Shown in pieces: positions 9,849-21,706 of a stretch of 64,000 bases of DNA. The stretch is taken from the NCBI RefSeq assembly GCF_903992535.2, contig NC_052055.2, positions 65,990,704 through 66,054,703 on the forward strand, given 5' to 3'. The translations under genes were made by a program, and so were the position numbers. Origin of the DNA: Arvicola amphibius (taxonomy: Eukaryota > Chordata > Mammalia > Rodentia > Cricetidae). The notes beneath the pieces were generated by a model. That model saw nothing but the letters and a program-made list of their open reading frames with translations, made no database searches and was not told the origin of the DNA. How positions within the stretch are numbered: the first letter of the stretch is position 1; each line of letters starts with the position of its first letter.

Positions 9849-12800
9849 ACACTAATTCCAGAAAGCCTACAAACACATGGAAATTAAACAATGCTCTCCT
9901 GAATCATCAATGGGTCAAGGAAGAAATAAAGGAAGAAATTAAAGACTTCCTAAAATTCAACAGAAATGATCACACAACATACCCAAATTTATGGAATACA
10001 ATGAAATCAGTGTTAAGAGGAAAGTTCATAGCACTCAATGCCTACATAAAGAAGCTGGAAAAATTCCATACTAGTGAATTAACAGAACATTTGAAAACTT
10101 TAGAACAAAAAGAAGCAAACTCACTCAAGAGAACTAGACAGCAGGAAATAATCAAATTGAGAGCTGAAATCAAGAAAATAGAAACAAAGAAAACAATACA
10201 AAGAATTAATGAGACAAATAGTTGGTTCTTAGAGAAAATCAACAAAATAGACAAACATTTATCCAAACTAACCAAAAAGCAGAGAGAGGATATCCAGATT
10301 AACAAAATCAGAAATGAAAAGGAGGACATAACAACAGACGTGGAGGAAATCCAGAGAATCATCAGGTCAGATTTCAAAAACCTGTACTCCAAAAATTGGA
10401 AAACTTAAAGGAAATGGACAACTTTATAGACAAACATCACTTACCAAAATTAAGTCAAGACCAGATAAGCAAATTAAACAGACCTATAATTGCTGAAGAT
10501 ATAGAAGCAGCCATCTAAAGTCTCTCAACCAAAAAAAGCTTAGGACCAGGTGGTTTCAGCTCAAAATTCTACAAGATTTTTAAAAAAGAACTAATACCAA
10601 TACTCCTCAAATTGTTCCACACAATAAAAACAGGAGGAACATTGACAATCTCTTTTTATGAGGCTACAATTACCCTGATATCCAAACCACACAAAGACAT
10701 TACTAAGAAAGAAAATTACAGGACGATCTCATGCATGAACATTGATTCAAAAATATTCAACAAAAGTACTAGCAAATTGTAACCAAGAACACATCAGAAC
10801 TATCATCCACCATAATCAAGTTGGCTTCATCCCAGAGATGGTTCAATATATGAAAATCTGTCAATGCAATCCACCATATGAACGAACTGAAAAATAAAAA
10901 CCCCATGATCATCTCATTAGATGCTGAAAAAACTTTCCACAAAATATAATATCCCTTCATGATAAAGGTCTTGGAGAGAGCAGGGATACAATGAACATAC
11001 CTAAACACAATAAAGGCAATATACAGCAAGCCAATGGCCAACATTAAATCAAATAGAGAGAAAGTCACAAAAATCACACTGAAATCAGGAACAAGACAAG
11101 ATTGTCCACTCTCTCCATATCTATTCAATATAGTTCTTGAGGTCCTAGCTAGAGCAATAAGACAACAAAAGGAGATCAAAGGGATACAAATCAGAAAACA
11201 AGTCAAACTCATAAACATTTTCAGAATTGTAGCAGGATACAAGATTAACAAAAAAAAAAAAAAAAAAAAAAAAACCAGTAGCCCTCCTGTACACAAATGA
11301 TAAAGTGGGCTGAGAAAGAAATCAGAGAAACATCACCTCTCACAATAGCCACAAATAGCACAAAATATCTCGGAGTAATTCTAACTAAACAAGTGGAAGA
11401 CTTGTATGACAAGAACTTTAAATTTTTGAAGAAAGAAATTGAAGAAGACCAGAAAGTGGAAAGATCTCCCATGCTCTTGGATAGGTAGAATTAACATAGT
11501 AAAATTGGCTATCTTACCAAAAGCAATCTACAGATTCAATACAATGCCCATCAAAATCCCAGCAAAATTCTTCACAGAACTCAAAAGAACAGTACTCAAC
11601 TTCATATGGAAAAGCAAAAAAAAAAAAAAACCCAGGATGACCAAAACAATCCTGTACAATAAAAGAACTTCTGGAGGCATAATAATCCCTGACTTCAAAC
11701 TCTACTACAGAGCTACAGTACTGAAAACAGCCAGGTATTGGTTTAGAAACAGACAGGAGGACCAATGGAACCGAATTGAAGACCCACATATTAATCCACA
11801 CATGTACGAACACCTGGTTTTTGACAAAGAAGCAAATAATTTAAAATGGAATAAAGAAAGCATATTTAACAAATGGTGCTGACATAACTATATATCAATA
11901 TGTAGAAGAATGAAAATAGATCCATATCTATCACCATGCACAAAACTTAAGTTCAAATGGATCAAAAACTTCAATATAAAGCCAGCCACACTGAACCTCA
12001 TAGAAGAAAAAGTGGAAAGTACACTTGAATGTATTGGCACAGGAGACCAATTCCTAAATATAACTCCAGTAGAACAGACACTGAGAGAAAAAAATTAGTA
12101 AATGGGACATCCTGAAACTAAAAAGCTTCTGTAAAGCAAAGGACACAGTCAACAAGACAAAACAGGAGCCCACAGAATGGGAAAAGATCTTCACCAACCC
12201 CACATTAGACAGAGGTCTGATTTCCAAAATGTACAAAGAACTCAAGAAATTTGTCATCAAAAAAACAAATAACCCAATAATAAAATGGAGTACAGACCTA
12301 AACAGAGAACTCTTAACAGAGGAAGACACTTAAGGAAATGCTCAACATTCTTAGTCATCAGAGAAATGCAAATCAAAACAACTCTGAGATTCCATCTTAA
12401 ACCTGTTAAGAATGGCCAAGATCAAAAACACTGATGACAACTTATGCTGGAGAGGTTGTGGGTTAAGGGAAAACTCCTGCTTTGCTGGCTGGAGTGCAAG
12501 CTAGTATAGCCCCTTTGTATATCAGTATGGCGATTTCTCAGGAAATTAGGAAACAACCTTCCTCAAGACCCAGCAATACCACTTTTGGGTATATATCCAA
12601 AGGACGCTCAATTGTACCACAAGGACATGTGCCCAGCTATGTTCATAGCAGCATTGTTTGTCATAGACAGGACCTGGAAACAACCTAAATGTCCCTCAAC
12701 TGAAGAATGTGGGTAAGGAAAATGTGGTACATTTACACAACGGGGTACTCTACAGCAGAAAAAAATAATGACATCTTGAAATTTGCAGGCAAATGGATGG

Positions 12801-12883
12801 AACTAGAAAATATCATTTTGAGTGATGTAACCCAGATCCAGAGAGACAAATATCATTAGTACTCACTCATAAGTGGTTTTTAA
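9849..12883 (+). pseudogene. L1 ORF2 remnant, reverse transcriptase catalytic loop deleted
   Basis: Translation in shifting frames gives L1 ORF2 from residues after the endonuclease to the C terminus. Open pieces lie at 10001-10408, 11034-11300, 11297-11488, 11439-11882 and 11910-12098. Visible reverse-transcriptase landmarks are SGTRQDCPLSPYLFNIVLEV near 11085-11145 and GYKIN near 11240. Between them the conserved Phe-Ala-Asp-Asp loop and its neighbours (about 24 codons) are missing, so the copy could not polymerise even if the frame were open. A 25-A run at 11250-11274 replaces a short A-rich coding stretch and causes a frameshift; a second A-run lies at 11616-11629. Confidence 0.9.
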
Positions 12884-13120
12884 ACATAAAGCAAAAAAAA
12901 AAAAAAAAACAGCCTACAATTTACAATCCCACAGAACCTAGACAACACTGAGGACCCTAAGAGACATATATACATGGATTTAATCTACATGGAAATTAGA
13001 AAAAGACAAGATCTCCTGAGTAAATTGGGAGCATGGGGACCATGGGAGAGGGTTGAAGGGGAGGGGAGAGGAAGTGAGGGGAGCAGAGAAAAAATATAGC
13101 TCAATAAAATCAATTAAAAC
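9849..13120 (+). mobile_element. 5'-truncated L1 (ORF2 C-terminal two thirds plus 3'UTR)
   Basis: Homology starts just after the endonuclease domain ('gcctacaaacacatggaaat') and runs through reverse transcriptase, the C-terminal region and a short 3'UTR ending with AATAAA near 13104. No ORF1 or 5'UTR is present. The frame is broken many times (see the ORF2 entry). Its short 3'UTR matches the fragment at 1-405. I could not find a convincing TSD. Confidence 0.93.
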
Positions 13121-13529
13121 AAAACAAGTTATGACAGGAAATTTTTTTTAAAGAAATGGAAAGATTTCTTTAAAAGCTTTCAATTTAGCTACTGCAAAAT
13201 GTATGCCAGTGACAAAACACTAGATGTGGCCCATTACTATAAAGAACAAGAAGAATAGTTTTCCTGCAATTGCTGTCGCCTAGTGTTTGCCAGTGCTACA
13301 TGGTAAGTGTAGAAATATGATAAAAAGAAACAGGCTAGTGATATCATTTGCAGATGGTTATGCTACTTGGAGAATCAAAGAAAACTGGCCATAAGAATTA
13401 ATATGAATTATCAATATAATTTCAAAATCTAAGACTTTCATACCCAACCCCAGTACTACAGCTATAAAGGTAGACTCTACCTATTTTGTTCATAATTGTA
13501 TTGTTAGCATCTATTAGAGTCCCTGTAAT
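13121..13529. other. unplaced DNA
   Basis: About 400 bp between L1 and a solo LTR. No gene or named repeat. A short stretch near 13345-13360 ('tttgcagatggttatgctac') faintly recalls L1 reverse transcriptase but is too short to support. Confidence 0.35.
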
Positions 13530-13535
13530 AAAGAA

Positions 13536-13944
13536 TGATGGAGGAGAGTTATCTGTCTATGTTTCTTTCATTGGTTAATTAATAAAGAAAACTGCCTTGG
13601 CCCTTTAAGAACAGAAAATTAGGTAGGTGGAGTAGACAGAACAGAATTGTGGGAACAAGGAAGTAGAGTTGGAGAGACGCTTCAGGCAGTCACGATAGTG
13701 AGTCTCCATGCTGCTCCTCTCCGAGATGGACACAGGTTAAGATCTCTCCTGGTAAGGCACACCTCGTGGTGCTACCCAGATTACTAAATATGGGTTAAAG
13801 GAAGATGTGAGAATTAGCCTATAAGAGGCTACAGATAATGGGCCAGGCAGTGTTTTAAAAGAATACAGTTTCCGTGTAATTATTTCGGGTGTAAAGCTAG
13901 CCAGCGGCGGGTGGCGGGACGCAGCCCCGCCGCTTCCCACTACA
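13536..13944 (+). mobile_element. Solo LTR, family 1, with perfect TSD
   Basis: The 409-bp LTR begins TGATGGAGG and ends CCCACTACA, with perfect 6-bp duplications AAAGAA at 13530-13535 and 13945-13950. A 6-bp TSD is typical of class II (ERVK-like) integrases. It carries 'tggttaattaataaagaaaa' in U3 and GC-rich 'gcggcgggtggcgggacg' near its end. It is homologous to 4688-5053. No internal viral sequence is present, so it is the product of LTR-LTR recombination. Confidence 0.92.
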
Positions 13945-14104
13945 AAAGAAAATAGGAAGTACTTTTTGAAGTAGTTAGAGATTAGAAGTGCAGAAACTCT
14001 GAATAGTATATATGTATTATTACTCCCCACAAAGAACTGGTTTCCAAAATAATTGGATGATCATCAAAAGATGCAGTAAAAAAATAACAAAATAGAACAC
14101 TTTT

Positions 14105-14300
14105 GCATTATTTTCAGCAAACTAAAAATAGAAGGGCATTTATGGCAAATCTATAGTTAACATCGAACTCAGTGTAAAAAGACCTATGTCTTTCACATAA
14201 GATCAGAAACAAGAGGATGTCAATTCTCACCACTTCTGCTACTCTATACTAGCTGGGAGACCCTAGCCAGGGCAGTAAGTAATGACAAACAAATTACTAA
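14105..14300 (+). mobile_element. Old L1 ORF2 fragment
   Basis: A diverged L1 reverse-transcriptase segment: 'gcaaactaaaaatagaaggg', 'catcgaactcagtg', then 'aagatcagaaacaagaggat' and 'gtcaattctcaccacttctg'. This order matches the L1 region encoding the Ser-Gly-Thr-Arg-Gln-Gly-Cys-Pro-Leu-Ser motif. It is far older than the other L1 copies here. Confidence 0.6.
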
Positions 14301-14860
14301 ACAAATGTACAGCCAAGTTATTTATAAGTTCATAAATAAATTCAATGACATGATTATATATAAAATATAAAAGAAAGAAAGAAAGATTGCTAGAAGCTCC
14401 TAGAAGTAATGTGAACTATATTATAAGGTCCACACAAAACTATATCACCCACAGGCTTTAGCTTCCTCACCTGTAACTTATAATTGAATTTTCCAGATAC
14501 TTCATTGTGTGAGTTACAGCTAAAGTTTGCACAGTTTCGTGCACAGCATAAGGCTGAGTGAAGAGTTCACAAAAGCAGATAAGAATGCTTGTGAAGTGGA
14601 TATCAAAGAAAACTATAGGTTGTATGAATAAAAATATCCAGGTTGTTGTTGCCGCAAATAGCTATGGCCACCTGCTACTACATTCTACAGTCCTTGGGAA
14701 GGGAAGTAACGGGAGCATTTAGGTGCCCAACTTGAGTTTTGTGTTCAGTGTTGAATGCCTTTCTCAGGCACACTGAGAAAGCCAGGTACTTCCAAAAGGA
14801 GAGTAAATAGTTTGGGGAACTGTGCCCAGAGCACAGCAGGCATACTCACTTAACTGTGAC
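14301..14860. other. unplaced DNA
   Basis: Includes a short (GAAA)4 at about 14370-14387. No gene and no named repeat recognised. Confidence 0.4.
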
Positions 14861-15035
14861 CGAGGGCAGGCATATGTACAGACAGCCACCATGCTAACTT
14901 AACTGTGACCCGGCAGCAGTGACCCAACTGCAGACGGCTGTGCAGACAGCCGCCATGCTGACTGTGACCCCACAGCAGCCACATGTGCAGACAGCGCCAT
15001 GCTGACTGTGACCCCACAGGAGTCACAGATGTGCA
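14861..15035. repeat. Short minisatellite, about 45-65 bp unit, 3 copies
   Basis: Three tandem copies share 'cagacagccgccatgctgac' and 'tgtgaccccacagcag' and differ by indels of about 10-20 bp. Copy starts are about 14879, 14944 and 14988. The minus-strand 65-codon frame at 14850-15047 is a translation of the array. Confidence 0.8.
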
Positions 15036-15040
15036 GATAT

Positions 15041-16597
15041 ACATCACGCAATATGAATATAGACATCTTCAGAGGGCAAACCCGTGACCATGGAGTACTT
15101 GATATTAGAAATAGCAGTGGGTGTTATCAATGAACTACTTATCTTCCTGGTATCCAGTAGTTAATATATAATTCCCATATTTATAGACAAAGAAGATTAA
15201 AGCTAAAATTATGGTAGTTTATTAAGATCTCAAAGTTAGCCAGTATAGAACCACAGATCAGCTATGATTCAAATCTTACTCTTGTATAACTCTGTACAAA
15301 GGCTCATCGCAGGTCTTACCCGTCAAAAAGAAGCCAGCAAATCCATGACCTCTGACTCCAGGATTTGGTCCAGTGGCTGGGCCCTCATAGGTGAATCTGG
15401 TGCCAACCAGCATGTAAATGTTCTGAAGCAAAAGTTAGTCCACAGCACTGAGCTTAAACATAGGAAGGTGCTAAATGTCACCAGGTAGCTAGCTAGCACT
15501 CTCCATGAGCAGGGCAGGGCGATGGGTGTGGACAGATGCTGTTGATGCTTGTTCCCAAGTGTTTGAAAATCCACTGTGGATATGGATGCCAAGAGCTCTT
15601 AGAAACAAATAGAAGACAGAACAGCCATTTTTCTCCATCAGTACAAGATACTGTTAGCCAAATGCAGACTTTTGGTTTGGTTAAGAAGCACATGTCCATC
15701 ACACTCTCCTATTGACAGGCTGTGGTTGCTGACGGGTGCAGTCAAGGGGTATACTAGCCACAGCCTGGAAGTTCAGGGCTCCTGACCATGTGTGTGCTGA
15801 TGCCTTGTCCTGACCACTGGGTCAGCCAACGAATGGATTTTCCAATATTATTCAATCTTTTCCAACAGAACCTCATTAGCTACGACCATTGTCACCTTGT
15901 ATCTTGTCAGTGAATTGGGTTTTCAGTTCAGTAGAAGCTTAGAATTTTCCTACTCATGCAGGCAGATTAAAGCTCTCAACTAACTCAGGTGTAACCTGTT
16001 TAATTCACCATCCACCTAATTACTGTAAATGTGCATAACCAGGCTGCTGGGAAGGGATCTGCCTCCACAAAACAAAAGAGCAAGGAAGCAGACCTCCCGG
16101 TGAGGCTTTGCATGGCAGACACCTTAGGAAGCAGCAAATGCTCCAGTAAGTTTGAAAAATCTATGATTTCCAAGTGGAAAAAATAGATAGCATAGTCTTT
16201 GTGCATCTGAGATCTGCTTGGAGAGCCTTCAAAAGTCATTTAGTGGTGGGAGAAGATCACCTGTTTCCAAATGAGATCCGAAATCACCAGGTTTTTACAC
16301 AATTCAATCTTTAAAACCTAGGGGTTTTCATTAGAAATGAGTCAATGATGGAGACTGGAATCAAGGATATTGTTCTAATGTGAACCCTCTGTCCTTCAGA
16401 GAGCTTAACTCTGAAATAGGAACTTAATTGCAAGTCTTTTGCTCTAAAGAACATTAATTGGATATATCTTATCGTGGCATAAAATTATGTTTCAAAGGGA
16501 GATAACTAAAAAACACCAGACTTTTGTTTTGACAGGTCATTTTTCTCAAAAGGCATACCCAGAAAATAAATTGCTTGAGCATATACTTTAGAAAGAA
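15041..16597. other. unplaced DNA, no gene recognised
   Basis: About 1.55 kb. Frames up to 89 codons at 15323-15592 (-) and 79 codons at 16000-16239 (-) lack motifs. No named repeat. This is the pre-integration target of the next L1: its last 15 bases are the left TSD copy. Confidence 0.4.
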
Positions 16598-16612
16598 TAG
16601 AGAACTAATCTT
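16598..16612 (-). repeat. Left TSD of L1 (15 bp)
   Basis: TAGAGAACTAATCTT here is repeated without mismatch at 23533-23547. The pair brackets the L1 and fixes both ends of the insertion. The adjoining T-run at 16613-16634 is the poly(A) tail of the minus-strand element. Confidence 0.96.
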
Positions 16613-16740
16613 TTTTTTTTTTTTTTTTTTTTTTCTAGCCCAAGGTGGTACTTTTTATTGGCTCGTTACGGTAATATATTTTTTTTTTATCTTTTGTATT
16701 TTTTTTTCTCATGGTTTATTTTTTTTATATTTAAAAATTT
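16613..16740 (-). other. Serial A-tails with intervening unique DNA (candidate 3' transduction)
   Basis: In L1 sense, the 3'UTR ends in an A8 run, then 11 bases containing TAAACCATGAG, an A9 run, about 10 bases, an A10 run (16679-16688), 44 bases of non-L1-like sequence (16635-16678), and a final run of about 24 A directly against the TSD. The 44-bp piece contains CCAATAAAAAG, a good polyadenylation signal a short way upstream of the last A-run. This is the layout left when L1 transcription bypasses its own signal and ends at a downstream one. Confidence 0.6.
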
Positions 16741-17825
16741 CCATCTCCTTCCCTCCTCCTCCCCCCTCCCTCCCCTCCTTCTCCCCCTTCCCTCCCCTCC
16801 TTCTCCCCCTTCCCTCCCCTCCCCTCCACCCATACCTCCCCTCCCTCCCTCTCAAGGCCAAGGAGCCATCAGGGTTCCCCACTCTATGCTAAGACCAAGG
16901 TCCTCCCAACTCCCCCCAGGTCCAGGAAGGTGATCGACCAAGCTGAGAAGGCTCCCACAGAGCCCGTCCATGAAGAACAATCAGAGCCCAGAGCCATTGT
17001 CCTTTGCTTCTCAGTCAGCCCCCGCTGTTGGCCACACTCAGAGAGACGGGTTTGGTCGCATGATCCATCAGTCCCATTCCAACTGGAGTTGGTGATCTCC
17101 CATTAGTTCTGTTCCACCGTTTCCATGAGTGAACGCACCCCTCTCGTTCCTGACTTTCTCCCTCATGTTCTCGCTCCTTCTGCTCCTCATCGGGACCTTG
17201 GGAGCTCAGTCCAGTGCTCCAATGTGGGGCTCAGTCACCTTCCCCATCTGTCGCCAGCTGGAGGTTCCCTCACGGTCCTGACTTTCTTTCTCATGTTCTC
17301 TCTCCTTCTGCTCCTCATCAGGACCTTGGGAGCTCAGTCCGGTGCTCCAAGGTGGGGCTCTGTCATTTTCTTCATCTATCGTCAGGTGGAGGTTCTATGG
17401 TGATATGCAAGAAATTCATCAGTATGGCTATAGGAACTGGCCTTTCAGGCTCCCTCTCCTCAGCTGCCCAAGGAACTAACTGGGGGCGTCTCCCTGGAAA
17501 CCTGGGAACCCGTCTAGGGTCAAGTCTCTTGACAACCCTCAGGTAGCTCCTTAAATTAAGATATATGCTTCCCTGCTCTCATATCCACCCTTCCTATATC
17601 CCAAGCACCCCATTCCTCCGAGCTCCCCCCGCTCTCCCCTTCACACTTTTCTCTCCCCATCTTCCCTTGGCCCAGTCTTGCCCAACCCTCAAGTTCCCAA
17701 TTTTGCCTGGCGATCGTGTCTACTTCCAATATCCAGGAGGATTACTATATCTTTTTTGGGAGTTCACCTTCTTATTATCTTCTCAAGGATCCCAAACTTA
17801 TAGGCTCGATGTCCTTTAATTATGG
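16741..17825 (-). mobile_element. L1 3'UTR with purine tract and 128-bp tandem duplication
   Basis: On the L1 sense strand the distal part (16741-16855) is a G/A-only tract, GGGAGG-rich, the guanine-rich element usual in mammalian L1 3'UTRs and able to form G-quadruplex or triplex. Upstream, two tandem copies of a 128-bp unit lie at about 17151-17278 and 17279-17406, each with 'aggtcc' next to 'tgaggagcagaaggag'. The 17125-17546 plus-strand frames are antisense artefacts. Confidence 0.88.
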
Positions 17826-20800
17826 CTAGAAACCGAATATGAGTGAGTACATCCCATGTTCATCTTTATGGGTCTGGGTTACCTCACTCAGAATAGTGTT
17901 TTCTATTTCCATCCATTTGCCTGCAAAATTCAAGATGTCATTGTTTTTTACCGCTGAGTAGTATTCTAGCATGTATATATTCCACAGTTTTTTCATCCAT
18001 TCTTCCACTGAAGGGCATCTAGGCTGTCTCCAGGATCTGGCTATTACAAATAATGCTGCTATGAACATAGATGAGCATATGCTTTTGTTGTATGATTGGG
18101 CATCTCTTGGGTAGATTCCCAATAGTGGAATTGCTGGGTCCTGGGGTAGGTTGATCCCGAATTTCCTGAGAAACCGCCACACTGCTTTCCAAAGTGGTTG
18201 CACAAGTTTGCATTCCCACCAGCAATGGATGAGTGTGCCCCTTACCCCACAACCTCTCCAGCAAAGGTTATTATTGGTGTTTTGGATTTTAGCCAATCTG
18301 AAAGATGTAAGATGATATCTCAAAGTTGTTTTGATTTGCATTTCCCTGATAGCTAGGGAGGTTGAGCATGACCTTAAGTGTCTTTTGGCCATTTGAACTT
18401 CTTCTGTTGAGAATTCTCTGTTCAGTTCAGCGCCCCATTTTTTAATTGGGTTAATTGGCATTTTACCGTCTAGTCTCTTGAGTTCCTTATATATTTTAGA
18501 GATCAGACCTTTGTCAGTTGCAGGGTTGGTGAAGATCTTTTCCCAGTCAGTAGGCTGCCTTTGTGTCTTAGTGACAATGTCCTTTGCTTTACAGAAGCTG
18601 CTCAACTTCAGGAGGTCCCATTTATTCAATGTTGCCCTTAAAGTCTGTGCAGCTGGGGTTATGCATAGGAAACGGTTCCCTGTGCCCATTTGTTGTAGAG
18701 TACTTCCCACTTTCTCCTCTATCAAGCTCAATGTGTTCAAATTAATATTGAGGTCTTTAATCCATATGGACTTGAGTTTTGTGCATGGTGATAGATATGG
18801 ATCTACTTTCATTCTTCTACAGGTTGACATCCAGTTATGCCAGCACCATTTGTTGAAGATGCCCTCTTTCTTCCATTGTGTACTTTTGGCTCCTTTATCA
18901 AAAATCAGGTGTTCATAGGTTTGTGGTTTAAGATCCGGGTCTTCTATACGATTCCATTGGTCAACTTCTCTGTTTTTATGCCACTACCAAGCCGTTTTCA
19001 ATACTGTAGCTTTGTAATAGAGTTTGAAGTCAGGGATGGTAATGCCTCCAGAAGTACCTTTATTGTATAAGATTTTTTTGGCTATCCTGGGTTTCTTGTT
19101 TTTCCATATAAAGTTGATTATTGTCCTCTCAATCTCTGTAAAGAATTTTAATGGGACCTTGATAGGGATTGCATTGAATCTATAGATTGCTTTTGGTAGA
19201 ATTGCCATTTTTACTATGTTGATCCTCCCAATCCACGAGCAGGGGAGATCCTTCCATTTTCTGGTATCCTCTTCAATTTCTTTCTTCAAAGACTTAAAGT
19301 TCTTGTCAAATAAATCCTTCACTTCCTTGGTTAGCGATACTCCCAGATATCTTATGCTATTTGTGGCTATTGTGAAAGGTGATACTTCTCTGATTTCCCT
19401 CTCTCCTTCCTTATCCTTTGTGTATAGGAGGGCGACTGATTTTTTGGAGTTGATCTTGTATCCTGCCACGTTACTGAAGGAGTTTATCAGCTGTAGGAGT
19501 TCTTTGGTCGAGTTTTTGGGGTCGCTTATGTATACTATCATATCATCTGCAAATAATGAAAGTTTAACTTCTTCCTTTCCAAATTGAATCCCCTTGATTC
19601 CCTTATGTTGTCTTATTGCTATTGCTAGAACTTCAAGCACTATATTGAAGAGATAAGGAGAGAGTGGACAGCCTTGTCGTGTTCCTGAATTTAGTGGGAT
19701 AGCCTTGAGTTTCTCTCCGTTTAATTTGATGTTAGCTGTCGGCTTGCTGTAAATAGCTTTTATTATATTTAGGAATGACCCTTGTATCCCTAATCTCTCC
19801 AAGACCTTTATCATAAAAGGGTGCTGAATTTTGTCAAATGCTTTTTCAGCATCTAATGAGATGACCATATGGTTTTTTTCCTTCAGTTTGTTTATATGAT
19901 GGATTACATTAATAGATTTTCGTATGTTGAACCAGCCCTGCATCTCTGGGATGAAGCCTACTTGATCGTAATGGATAATTTTTCTAATGTGTTCTTGGAT
20001 TCGGTTTGCCAGTATTTTATTGAGGATTTTTGCGTCAATGTTCATGAGTGAGATTGGCCTGTAATTCTCTTTCTTGGTTGAGTCTTTGTGTGGTTTAGGT
20101 ATCAGGGTAACTGTAGCTTCATAGAAGGAATTTGGCAGTGACTCTTGTGTTTCTATATTATGAAATACCTTAAGGAGTATAGGTATTAGGTCTTCTTGGA
20201 AGTTCTGGTAGAATTCTGCATTGAAACCATCTGGTCCTGGGCTCTTTTTGGTAGGGAGGTTTCTGATAACAGTTTCTAATTCTTCGCGACTAACAGGACG
20301 ATTTAGAGCATTTACCTGGTCCTGGTTTAACTTTGGTATATGGTATTTATCTAAAAAACTGTCCATTTCTTTTACATTTTCCAATTTTGTGGCATACAGG
20401 CTTTTGTAGTAAGATCTAATGATTTTCTGAATTTCCTCTGTGTCTGTGGTCATGTCCCCCTTTTCATTTCTGATCTTGTTAATTTGCGTGTTCTCCCTCT
20501 GCCGTTTGATTAGTTTGGCTAAGGGTTTGTCAATCTTGTTGATTTTCTCCAAGAACCAGCTTCTTGTTTCATTGATTCTTTGGATTGTTTTCTGTGTTTC
20601 TATTTTGTTGATTTCTGCCCTCAATTTGATTATTTCCAGTCTTCTACTTCTCCTAGGTGAGTCTGCTTCTTTTTTTTCCAGAGCTTTCAGGTGTGCTGTT
20701 AAGTCACCAATGAGTGCTTTCTCCGTTTTCTTTAAGTGGGCACCTAGTGCTATGAACTTTCCTCTTAGCACTGCTTTCATTGTGTCCCATAGGTTTGAGT

Positions 20801-21650
20801 ATGTTGTGTCTTTGTTTTCATTAAATTCAAGAAAGACTTTAATTTCTTTCTTTATTTCTTCCTTGACCCAGGTGTGGGTCAGTAGTTGACTGTTCAGTTT
20901 CCATGAGTTTGTGGGTTTTCTGGGGGTAGCATTGTTGTTGAATTCTAATTTTAATCCATGGTGATCCGATAAGACACAGGTGGTTACTAATATTTTTTTG
21001 TAACTGTGGAAGTTTGCTTTGTTACCAAGTATATGGTCAATTTTCGAAAAGGTTCCATGAGCCGCAGAGAAGAAGGTATATTCTTTCCTATTTGGGTGGA
21101 ATGTTCTATAGATGTCTGTTAAGTCCATTTGGTTCATTACCTCCATTAAGTCTTTCAATTCTCTGTTAGGTTTCAGTCTGATTGACCTGTCCATTGGTGA
21201 GAGAGGAGTGTTGAAGTCTGCAACTATTAGTGTGTGTGGTTTGATGGCTGCCTTGAGTTCTAGAAGTGTTTCTTTTACATAAGTGGGAGCTTTTATATTA
21301 GGGGCATAGATATTCAGGATTGAGACTTCATTCTGATGGATTTTTCCTGTTATGAGTATAAAGTGTCCCTTTCCATCTCTTCTGATTGATTTTAGTTTGA
21401 AGTCAACTTTGTTGGAAATTAGTATGGCCACACCCGCTTGTTTCTTAGGGCCATTTGCTTGATAAACCTTTTCCCAACCCTTTACTCTGAGTAGATGTCT
21501 GTCTTTGTGGTTGAGGTGTGTTTCTTGTAAACAGCAAAATGTTGGATTCTGTTTTCGTATCCAGTCTCTTAGCCTGTGCCTTTTTATAGGTGAATTGAGT
21601 CCATTGATATTAAGTGATATTAATGACCAGTGGTTGTTAACTTCAGTCAT
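17826..21650 (-). pseudogene. L1 ORF2 (endonuclease/reverse transcriptase), one in-frame nonsense codon
   Basis: From ATG at 21650 to the stop at 17826 is 1275 codons in one unbroken frame, the usual L1 ORF2 length. The only lesion seen is TAG at 18984-18986 (codon 889), where the family has Tyr in Thr-Ala-Trp-Tyr-Trp. Order of domains: APE-type endonuclease about residues 1-240, with LNINGLNSP, CLQETHL, IYAPN, ADFNTPLS (usually GDFNTPLS), KIDHILG and SDHHGL; reverse transcriptase about 450-790, with YRPISLMN, DAEKAFDKI, SGTRQGCPLSPYLFN and FADDMIVY; and a C-terminal Cys-rich motif CWRGCGVRGTLIHCWWEC (CX3CX7HX4C) near 18220-18260. In life ORF2p nicks target DNA and copies L1 RNA in place. Translation of this copy would stop before the Cys motif, though read-through is conceivable. 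Confidence 0.95.
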
Positions 21651-21706
21651 TTTTAGTAGTAGAGTTTGTGTGTTTCCCTTCTTCTAGTTGTGCTGGTGAA
21701 GGGTCG

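Noticed and set aside
20440..20889. 149-codon plus-strand frame, also present at 62808-63257 (-)
   Set aside because: Antisense of L1 ORF2 in both places; its openness follows from the A-rich sense strand.
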